DNA of 64,000 nucleotides from Aurantiochytrium sp. KH105 (lineage: Eukaryota > Sar > Bigyra > Thraustochytrida > Thraustochytriidae), in the NCBI GenBank assembly GCA_003116975.1, contig BGKB01000190.1:1-64000 (forward strand). The letters are read 5' to 3'. Made by a program: the position numbers and the translations under genes. Positions 57,209 through 64,000 of the stretch are shown one piece after another. Within the stretch, counting starts at the first letter, position 1; each line of letters opens with the position of its first letter. The notes beneath the pieces were generated by a model. The model worked only from the letters and a program-made list of their open reading frames with translations, was not told the origin of the DNA and made no database searches.

Positions 57209-59407
57209 TCATGTTAGCATGCTGGAGACAACTTTGGTGCTCGCAACAGTCTTGCCGATCGACGTGGAGGCGATCTGTTGCTTCAGCACCGAACGAGGGT
57301 TAAGTTGCTGGCTCGCTATTGAACGTGCTGCAACCGAGAGTGTCAAAAAGATTGCCAATGAAAAAGGTAAAAGGTTCCACGAAAACATGGTCAACATGAT
57401 GAAGTTTGTACTCGCCTCGAGCGTGGTCGGCTTTGTACACTCGTCATTGTACGTGCTGCAGCCGGCATAGTCGATCAACTGATCGGTGTATACCTGCAAA
57501 TTCGTGTCCAATATCCGGTTGCGAACAATCGAGCAGCCAAGGAGAACTTGAGCTCCAATGACGAGGGTAATAACCTGCTTAGCAAGCGTCATGGCAAGCT
57601 TTGCGATCCCTTGCATGTGCTCCTGCGTTGATACGCTCCTTCGAAGTCTCAAACAGAGTAAAAGAAGCCGTATCGAATATATGATACAAGCGAGTGAGCT
57701 CACTACAAAAGGCACATCTGTAGCAGCTACCTCGTGCCACCGCTTTTCAAAAGAGGGGCCGCACTTGTAAAGATAGCGTACGAGGTCCAGGTGAAATGTG
57801 CTCGAAAAGTAATCATCCATCACGATCACTCCTCGCGTACTTGTGAGCACAATACCAAGCATTGGGACGACAAATATGGTGATGAACCCGATGATTCGCG
57901 AGGCTTGCCAAATGGAGTTCGAGGGTCGTTGAAATGTGACTGCCCGGCGCACATTTTCATCAACCACGATCACGAACGTCGTCATGGCGCCGTACATTGC
58001 CTGCGACAAATGAATCGATGGCGCAAGCAGAGCGCACGAGGCAATCTGCAACGACGATTCCGTCCAAAAGGGGGACAGAATCAGCGTCCCATTCGTAGTT
58101 CGAGGCAAGTGCAGCATGCCGGAACTGGGACAGCCATTGTTTGCACTCACGCCAACGAAAATGACAATTAGACTTGCATAAATGACGCCCAGCACGGTGC
58201 AAATAAGAAGAAGGGCGTCCGCTCTGCTGCCTGATTTCGACACCCTCTTAAACCCGAAACGAGCATGCCATAAAAGCATGGGTAGAGCGATGCTTGCCGT
58301 TACAAGCTCGATGCTTCTCATCTTTTCTGAAATATCGACCCCGTCCATGGGACAACGTATTGCGCACCATTCACAGGACGAATCGTCCACATAGACGACA
58401 AAAGGGTCTTGGCACGATATACCCGTTTTACACGAAAGTATGTCCGTGGAGTTTGACTCGTTTGAGCCCGTGATACCAGCAACGTCAGGTCGGCACGTTG
58501 CCGTGACGGCAGGATCTTCTACCTGGAACGTTGGCGGAGGGTAGCTTCGAATGCCCGCGTATGATGGCGGGACGAGGGTATTTTCCGTTTTCACCGTTTC
58601 CTGCGTGAGAAAGGCAAGCGTTGGAGCCTTGAGAAGCGACCAAACTGGATTTGTGTCTGCGTCAAAAACGCCACATCGAGGTAGACCCACTTGCAAATTA
58701 TTTTCCGCTGCAAAGCTGAATATCTCTCCACATGTCTCCCACATGGCCTCGCACGTCTCTTGACACGAGGGACGAGGGTATGCGCGGCCGTCGATCTCGA
58801 CGCAACCGTGATAGGTGTTAAGGCACACACCATTGAAAATAACAACGTGGCAGGTGTCGCCCAGAAAAGAGCGCAAAGGGTCGTGCTGGGCAAGCTTTCG
58901 CTCCTCAACGCGAATCAGCCAATCTCTGCCCAGTTCAACAATGGTGCCATTGCTCAGCTCTGCCTCGACCGGAACCCACACCAGTCGATCGTTTGGGAGC
59001 GAGATGGCGTTGAGAACTTCATTGCACGTTGACCCTGCCTCGATTGCAGCGCACTCACCCCGTACGTCTACAATGGAAACTTCTTCGAGTGATCGAATGT
59101 TCTCTCGGCCTCGTCCCGTTTCGGCCTCGAGAGCATACGTCACGTGACATTGCGTGAGGGCGCAAATGGCTGTCGCTAATGCAACAAGAGTACGCCATGA
59201 CCTCCATGAAGCTATCGAAGCTCTTTGCCGTCGCTTACGCTGGCTTAGAGGAGCGAAAGGCTTTGGGAGGGTTCTTGATGGAGCACGTGTACTCGCCTGG
59301 GTGGGCGACAATGCCGTCTGTGACGGGATCGAGGTCAAGGTCCGTGCGACCTTTCGACAAGGTTCCCGCATTCCGTCCGTCTGATTTTCCGGCCAATGCG
59401 CTTGCAT
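57209..59407 (-). CDS. Frizzled/Smoothened-like seven-helix receptor, copy 2
   Basis: 732 residues from ATG 59407-59405; the frame before it opens with TTG. A basic N-terminal region leads to a hydrophobic segment (TLVALATAICALTQCHVTYA) that acts as signal peptide or anchor. The Cys-rich domain repeats the pattern of copy 1 (YHGCVEIDGRAYPRPSCQET, CEAMWETCGEI, GLPRCGVFD), followed by seven helices with shared landmarks: CPSSGMLH, FWTESSLQIASCALL, PSIHLSQAMYGAMTTFVIV, CGPSFEKRWHE, and CSIVRNRI. Several N-glycosylation sequons occur in the extracellular part. The shared order and motifs show a tandem duplication, but the sequences have diverged substantially. It diverges from CDC50 over 2.4 kb. 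Confidence 0.75.
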   Translation of the reverse strand: MQAHWPENQTDGMREPCRKVARTLTSIPSQTALSPTQASTRAPSRTLPKPFAPLSQRKRRQRASIASWRSWRTLVALATAICALTQCHVTYALEAETGRGRENIRSLEEVSIVDVRGECAAIEAGSTCNEVLNAISLPNDRLVWVPVEAELSNGTIVELGRDWLIRVEERKLAQHDPLRSFLGDTCHVVIFNGVCLNTYHGCVEIDGRAYPRPSCQETCEAMWETCGEIFSFAAENNLQVGLPRCGVFDADTNPVWSLLKAPTLAFLTQETVKTENTLVPPSYAGIRSYPPPTFQVEDPAVTATCRPDVAGITGSNESNSTDILSCKTGISCQDPFVVYVDDSSCEWCAIRCPMDGVDISEKMRSIELVTASIALPMLLWHARFGFKRVSKSGSRADALLLICTVLGVIYASLIVIFVGVSANNGCPSSGMLHLPRTTNGTLILSPFWTESSLQIASCALLAPSIHLSQAMYGAMTTFVIVVDENVRRAVTFQRPSNSIWQASRIIGFITIFVVPMLGIVLTSTRGVIVMDDYFSSTFHLDLVRYLYKCGPSFEKRWHEVAATDVPFVVSSLACIIYSIRLLLLCLRLRRSVSTQEHMQGIAKLAMTLAKQVITLVIGAQVLLGCSIVRNRILDTNLQVYTDQLIDYAGCSTYNDECTKPTTLEASTNFIMLTMFSWNLLPFSLAIFLTLSVAARSIASQQLNPRSVLKQQIASTSIGKTVASTKVVSSMLT

Positions 59408-61254
59408 TTCGCGCAAGCGCTGCTGCTTGACCCGGGTCAGCAAGACTTGTTTGCAAGCGAAAAGACCGCTCTTGCGCTCACGTACCCATCACCCGTGTAC
59501 ACGGCCAATCGTTTGGGTTTAGCGTGCCCGGCGAACCGGAAATGCGGACCCCGAGGACCGAGCGGTACGCTTGCAAGTTGCCTCTTATGGAAGATGGTGG
59601 TTTCATTGCAAGCCGTTACTCACGTTTGTGCTCGCTACTGCATAGTGCTTGTGCGTACCTGTGTGTCGAAGGAGACGCCACGCCATCGTTTCTGTTCGTT
59701 TCTCTCTTTTTTTTCCTATTCTGTTCACGGACGCAACGTCATTTCTCGACGTAGCTGCCACTAGAAAAAGGTGTAGGTCTATCGCGGTCAAAGCTTTTTC
59801 CTCGTTCTTGTCACTGTCGTGAAGTATAACGGCGCCTTCATTTGGAACCTTCGAACCATGATCAAACCTAAAGAAGTTTAAGCAAGTGAGGAATCCGTTG
59901 ACATTCATTTTGGGTCCGGGTTCGCCAGGGCTTGCTCCATGAGCGCCCTCAGCTCAGCTCGGTTTTGACTCTTTACAGCTTAAGGCGCCTCCCAACTGTC
60001 GCCTGCGGTCGAGTTGTTCTTCCCCTCCCCTCCCTTGCCTTCTCCCTCGCCTCGGTCCTCCCGCACGTGTATCATCCCTAAGCCATCAAGACATGAGTCG
60101 ACGAAGCATGTTTTGCAATGGCCAGTCTGACGCAGAGCCCAGACCGAGCGCTTTCAATTAGGTCTCCAGGCGTCTGTCCGTTTCTCTACTAGCTAGTACA
60201 GTCATTTGACCATCCGAGTCCACCTCCGATCGATGGTCCAGTATTATCCTCATCATCGTCACCACTGGCAGCCAGGCGCAGCGCCACCCACCATTCTCAT
60301 CATCATTTATCATCACTTATCATCATCATTACGATCATCATCATCACGTCATCATCTCTGTCCCCTGCTCTCATCGGCCAGCCTCCAGAAGGCGATGGTC
60401 GGACGGCGGGTGCAGTGCTTCTTCTTCTTCTGCCCCATGATGTCTGTCGTCGGGGTCAACACTCGTGCCTCGCCGATGGTCCCGCGCAGCGCGGTGCGGA
60501 CGATGGCGCTCGAGCCGAGACCCATGACGGCTTCGGAGCAGCAGCGGCGACGACGACGACCACGACGACCACGACGCGGCCGAGGAGCACGAAGCGGATC
60601 AGAGCCGGGCTCAGCTCTCTCGCTGCGGCGCTCGAGGGATCGGAATCCGCCTATCTGGCCGGCACTTTAAAGTGCCTTCCTGCCAGCCAAGCTGGTCGGG
60701 GAGCGGACTCGATCCTGGCACTGCAGCAGCAGCAGCAGCTGCAGCAGGCAGCGGCCGGATAGTGAAGCTGTATCTTGGTGCTGCGAGAGCGGTTCGCGTG
60801 GCGGCCAGCGGATCGGCCGAATCGGGTTCGGGATCGAACGCGGGGCCAGGGATGTGACTGACTGACTGACTGTCTGACTGGGTGGGTGGGGTTTTTGCTG
60901 TCGTTCACATGGCCGACTGACAACGACGACTCGAAGGCGAGCGGACGTCCTCGGCGGCCAGTCGTGAAGAAGTTGGGCTTGGCGGGCGGCGAGACGGTTT
61001 TTGGTTGGTGGCAGAAGAAGCGTCGATGGTAGGGTTTCATCAGCTCATTAACCCCTTCCTCATGTTTCGAGGAGGAAGTCGTGAGCGAGCGACTCGGAGG
61101 AGGGCTTCGCTTGGTTGCAGGTGCTTGGAGATCAGAACAGCTTGCAGAGCTGCTTGTTGCGTTCTTTGTTCGAGTTTGTCCCCGTGGCTGATGCCGTCCT
61201 TTCTCCGAGGCGCGGTTGTTTTTCCTCGGCAAGCAAGCAAAGCTTTGGCTTCCT
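59408..61254. other. Long gene-free interval upstream of CDC50 and receptor 2
   Basis: 1.85 kb. CAT/ATC trinucleotide repeats cover 60285-60355, GACTGACT repeats 60858-60880. A + strand frame at 60415-60762 ends in a polyglutamine run but has no ATG; a minus-strand frame 60651-61232 also begins with TTG. I support no gene here, though a first exon of an unrecognised gene cannot be excluded. Confidence 0.4.
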
Positions 61255-61380
61255 CATCTCGTCAGTTCTCTCATCCTCCTGGCTGCTCTTTTTCCTCCTT
61301 TTCTCTTTTTTCTTCCTCTCCTTCTTCTTCTCCTTCTTGTTTTATCGTTCCGTTCGCGAGGGCGCGCAATGGCAGCGCAG
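61255..61380 (+). promoter_or_regulatory. Pyrimidine-rich tract upstream of CDC50 array
   Basis: A C/T-rich stretch (61258-61345, mostly TTCCTCCTTTTC-type sequence) directly precedes the E-box array, about 500 bp before the CDC50 ATG. Confidence 0.45.
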
Positions 61381-61466
61381 ACAAGTGGGGCGGCCGCGGC
61401 GCAAGTGCGCTATCCGCGGCGCGCAAGTGGAGAACGCGCGGCGCAAGTGCGCTATCCGCGGCGCCG
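61381..61466 (+). promoter_or_regulatory. Phased CGCAAGTG-GCTATCC array upstream of CDC50
   Basis: CAAGTG cores begin at 61382, 61402, 61424 and 61444 (20, 22 and 20 bp apart). The second and fourth units are identical over at least 21 bp including GCTATCCGCGG, so the unit pair repeats with a 42-bp period. The array lies 360-440 bp upstream of the CDC50 ATG and points in the same direction. Confidence 0.75.
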
Positions 61467-61582
61467 CGGCAGGGCGCAGCAGACCCGACCCAGGCGAGCG
61501 AGCCGAGCGACCGAGACGCGAGCGCGGAGACGCCACGCGACGCGAGGCGCGGCAGGAGAGGCGCGCGGAGGGGAGCCCGCCC

Positions 61583-61616
<34 letters not shown>

Positions 61617-61823
61617 CGCCTTCGCGCGCGCGCAGCCCGGCGCCGCTCGAGGCGCGGCGGGAGGAGAGGAGAAGCGAGGACCGACCGGTCCGCCGGCGAG
61701 CCGACGAGCTGACCCTCGGCCCTCTTCGCCGCTGTCGCCGCCGCCGCCGCCGCCGCCCACGGGCACGCAGGCGCGAGGACAGACCGCGAGAGCCGCGGAG
61801 GAGAGACCGCTGTCGATCGCAGC
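61467..61823. repeat. CDC50 leader region with (GTGC)n repeat
   Basis: GC-rich leader of about 360 bp with a GTGC tetranucleotide repeat at 61583-61614 and a GCC trinucleotide run at 61735-61757 just before the coding start. A frame beginning at ATG 61369 overlaps the start of CDC50 out of frame and could act as an upstream ORF. Confidence 0.55.
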
Positions 61824-63278
61824 ATGGCCAACCCGGACGCCGCTGCCCGCGAGGGCGAGGAGGCGCACTCGAACCGGCCCGAGAACACCAAGTTTAAGCA
61901 GCAAAAGCTCGACGCCTGGCAGCCCATCCTGACGCCCGCCTGGGTCATCGGCACCTTCATTGTGGTCGGCGTCATTTTTGTCCCCGTTGGCGCCTACCTG
62001 TGGAAGCTCTCGGATGACCTCTTTGAGAGCAGCGTCGTGTACGACAGTTACGACGATGCCATCAGCGCCGGCGTCTCGGACGCCTGCCGCATCGGTTCCA
62101 TTAACGAGGGATATACGCGCCTGCAGGAGGGCTCTGCGAGCTTCACGGACTGCGAGCTCGTCTTTGAGATCACCCAGGACATCCCGGAGAGCAAGGAGGT
62201 TTTCATGTACTATCAAATTTCCAACTTTTACCAGAACCACCGCCGCTATGTCAAGTCTGTCAGCGACGAGCAGCTGCTCGGCTCCGTCACCATCAACCCC
62301 GTCACCTCGACCTCCGACAGCACACTCAGTACGGAGTGCGACCCCACGGCGAGCTTTACAAATGTTGACTTCGAAGACCGCATCTTTTACCCGTGCGGCC
62401 TCATCGCGCTGAGCGTCTTCAACGATGGCATCCAAATGTCGCGCTTCGAGCGCGGCGATACAGTCATCGACTACGCTGGCGGCGTCGCGCTTAACTCCAC
62501 CTCAGAGGACCTCAACATCACCCTCGACACCTCTGATATTGCCTGGGAGTCGGATCTCGAAAACAAATACAGGAACCCGACCAACAGCTCGTGCAACGAC
62601 GATCTCTCGAATCCCGGAGACAACCTGTGCCCCCTCAGGTATTTGCAGTACCAGTATTTGTGGCAGACGTACGATCAGTTTGTCTGCTACCCGCCTCTTG
62701 CGAGCAATGCTGCCGCTCCTGACTTTTCCCAGAGCCCGTCAGCATGCAAGAACTATTCAACCTATGTGAACGAGCTCGGGAATGCCGCTTACTCGAACTG
62801 GGATGACCTCATTGGCAACCAGACGAGCTTTTACGGCACGGGCTGTGCCGCCTGCGAGGACAGCTCGCACATCCTCGTCAATGCTGGCGGCATTAGTCCT
62901 CCCACGGACCCGACCTCGGCCACGAGCAGCGGTGGTGTTCGCGACGAGCGCTTCATTGTGTGGATGCGGACGGCAGGTCTTCCGACCTTTCGCAAATTGT
63001 ATGGCCACATTACGCCACCCTCGGGTGGCTTCAAAACGGGCGACAAGATCACCCTCAGTGTCATCCCCAACTTTCTCGTCAGCACCATTGAAGGCAGCAA
63101 GGCAATTGTTCTCGGAACCACCTCCCCGCTCGGCGGCAAGAACGACGTCCTTGGCATTGCCTACCTTTCTGTCGGCGCCATTTGCCTCTTTTTGGCTGTC
63201 GTTTTCGCCGCCAAGCAGCGCTTCAACCCGCGCCGCCTCGGCGACCCATCGTATCTTGCTTTCGGTAACAAGAAGTAA
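61824..63278 (+). CDS. CDC50: CDC50/LEM3 family P4-ATPase (flippase) subunit
   Basis: 484 residues, ATG 61824, single exon. CDC50 proteins are the beta subunits that P4-ATPase lipid flippases need to leave the ER and work. N-terminal KFKQQKLDAWQPILTP is the family's cytosolic lead-in, followed by TM1 at about 40-62 (WVIGTFIVVGVIFVPVGAYL). The large ectodomain carries family motifs (VFMYYQISNFYQNHRRYVKS, CGLIALSVFND), conserved Cys and N-glycosylation sequons (NSTSEDLNIT region). TM2 lies near 440-462 (LSVGAICLFLAVVFAAK), ending in a short cytosolic tail. The ectodomain has insertions that make it longer than the ~350-residue yeast and animal proteins. It is driven by the GC-rich region with the E-box array. 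Confidence 0.94.
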   Translation: MANPDAAAREGEEAHSNRPENTKFKQQKLDAWQPILTPAWVIGTFIVVGVIFVPVGAYLWKLSDDLFESSVVYDSYDDAISAGVSDACRIGSINEGYTRLQEGSASFTDCELVFEITQDIPESKEVFMYYQISNFYQNHRRYVKSVSDEQLLGSVTINPVTSTSDSTLSTECDPTASFTNVDFEDRIFYPCGLIALSVFNDGIQMSRFERGDTVIDYAGGVALNSTSEDLNITLDTSDIAWESDLENKYRNPTNSSCNDDLSNPGDNLCPLRYLQYQYLWQTYDQFVCYPPLASNAAAPDFSQSPSACKNYSTYVNELGNAAYSNWDDLIGNQTSFYGTGCAACEDSSHILVNAGGISPPTDPTSATSSGGVRDERFIVWMRTAGLPTFRKLYGHITPPSGGFKTGDKITLSVIPNFLVSTIEGSKAIVLGTTSPLGGKNDVLGIAYLSVGAICLFLAVVFAAKQRFNPRRLGDPSYLAFGNKK

Positions 63279-63710
63279 TCTTGGTCCGAGTCTTTTTTTC
63301 CCATCATTACATCTCGCGGCCTTCGAGTTGTCGGTCTGATCTCCTCTCCTCGTCGTATCTTTCACGGCCATGGTCCTTTTGACTGTGATGGGCGTGAATT
63401 CTTGTCTTGCTGGTGCATGTGGTGGTGCTGGTACTGGTCCTGGTACTATTGCTCATGCTGCTGCTGCTTCTGCTACTGATGATGATAATTACTCATACGT
63501 ACGATTTTGCCAATCGCGATGTGTCCGGAAGCATGATCGTTAAAGTGACTCTCATGAGTTTAGTGGTGCAGTGCGGCGCGCTGCCGACGATAAATGGGCG
63601 AAGCCACAGATTCGGAGGGGCATCTCAACCAGATCTTACACGAGTTGTCAAACACAGATAATCCTCGATCGCGCGGTGAGGCGAGACGAGGCGAGACGAG
63701 GCGAGGCGAC
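63279..63710. other. Intergenic region before RGG gene
   Basis: About 430 bp. It includes TGCTGCTGCTGCTTCTGC repeats (63448-63470), followed by GAGGCGAGAC direct repeats (63678-63708). No gene is seen. Confidence 0.45.
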
Positions 63711-63790
63711 ACAAGTGGCACGCAGGTCTTTTACGCAAGCCACACGCGCGCATAGCCGCACTTCCCCACGCACGCACGCACGCACGCAAA
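63711..63790 (+). promoter_or_regulatory. Proximal promoter of RGG gene with CAAGTG, CATAGCC and (CACG)n
   Basis: CAAGTGG at 63712 and GCATAGCCGCACTTCC at 63750-63765 resemble the two halves of the array unit seen elsewhere. A CACG repeat lies at 63767-63788. This is within 35-115 bp of the ATG at 63824, the closest such elements to a start in the window. Confidence 0.5.
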
Positions 63791-63823
63791 AGCAAGCGAG
63801 CTAGCAGCAAAGCACAGGTCCAG

Positions 63824-64000
63824 ATGGCATCGCGAGGCGGCGGCTACGGGCGTGGAGGCCGCGGTGGCGGCGGTGGAGGACGCGGCGAGTACTATCGCAA
63901 CAAGTACGGCGGAGGCAGAGGCGGCGGCGGCGGCGGCGGAGGTCGCGGTCGAGGACGTGGAGGCTACGGCGGCGGCGGTGGCGGAGGCTATGGCGGCGGC
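63824..64000 (+). CDS. RGG/GAR-rich protein, 5' end only
   Basis: The frame opens at ATG 63824 and runs off the window edge after 59 codons. It encodes almost only Gly, Arg and Tyr (MASRGGGYGRGGRG, then GEYYRNKYGGGRGG), a classical RGG/GAR box as found at the N-terminus of fibrillarin, GAR1, nucleolin-like and other RNA-binding proteins. The conserved domain that would identify it lies beyond the window. Arginine methylation and nucleolar or RNP localisation are the usual properties of such boxes. Confidence 0.7.
   Translation, partial: MASRGGGYGRGGRGGGGGGRGEYYRNKYGGGRGGGGGGGGRGRGRGGYGGGGGGGYGGG

Noticed and set aside
60415..60762. Possible gene ending in polyglutamine upstream of CDC50
   Set aside because: The frame has no ATG (it begins with GTG) and only low-complexity content; kept as gene-free interval.
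61369..61932. ATG frame overlapping the start of CDC50
   Set aside because: It is out of frame with CDC50 and translates the E-box array and simple repeats; at most an upstream ORF.
1..64000. Transposons, CRISPR arrays, prophage or bacterial operons
   Set aside because: No transposase, reverse transcriptase, long terminal repeats or direct-repeat/spacer arrays were found; the repeats present are microsatellites and promoter arrays.

Overview
This 64 kb window is nuclear DNA of a eukaryotic microbe. It carries mediator, nuclear cap-binding, SGT1, Rqc2/NEMF, GPI mannosyltransferase, mitochondrial-ribosome and complex I genes, together with short GT-AG introns. Long uninterrupted reading frames, few introns, GC-rich promoters and tightly packed genes on both strands, plus Frizzled-like receptors, a GRK-type kinase and an LRRC46-like ciliary protein, suggest a flagellated protist. 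A labyrinthulomycete/thraustochytrid-type stramenopile is my best guess, but this is an inference from gene content and style and no marker gene in the window proves it. No prokaryotic, viral or transposon genes were recognised.

Layout. 0-8 kb: a coiled-coil protein (-), MED7 (+) and an acylated RING protein (-). 7.5-18 kb: a 2270-residue WW/IQ/ankyrin protein (+) and a low-complexity protein with a TPR-like segment (+). 18.5-27.5 kb: NCBP1/CBP80 (-), a three-exon Yos1/IER3IP1 (+), a three-exon COX7a-like gene (+), an LRRC46-like LRR protein (+) and NDUFS4 (-). 28-41 kb: a membrane Hint-domain protein (+) meeting PIG-V (-) tail to tail with one base between stops, SGT1 (-), mitochondrial uL22 (+), a small PH-like membrane protein (-), a transcriptional-type cyclin (+) and a prenylatable GRK (-). 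40-51 kb: a peroxisomal-type carrier (-), an EF-hand protein (-), a START-like protein (+) and NEMF (+). 51-64 kb: a type II membrane glycosidase-like protein (-), two tandem Frizzled-like seven-helix receptors (-), a CDC50 flippase subunit (+) and the start of an RGG-box protein (+) cut by the window edge.

Five genes have introns (seven in all). They were resolved by joining reading frames: four donors read GTACGT and three GTAAGT, with lengths of about 74 to 268 nt. Most other genes appear intronless. Gene starts were placed at the first plausible ATG, since several long frames extend upstream only through non-ATG codons.

The most striking non-coding signal is a family of promoter-region arrays built on the E-box core CGCAAGTG (reverse CACTTGCG), often followed by GCTATCC or TATAG. 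The units recur every ~20-23 bp, about two helical turns. They occur in front of the TPR-like gene, between NCBP1 and Yos1, between SGT1 and uL22m, upstream of CDC50 and of the RGG gene, in a gene-free stretch at 39.4 kb, and in weaker form elsewhere. A palindromic octamer TAGGCCTA and strong inverted repeats in front of the WW gene add to this regulatory layer. Signalling genes (two Frizzled-like receptors and a GRK) share the window, but nothing shows they act together.
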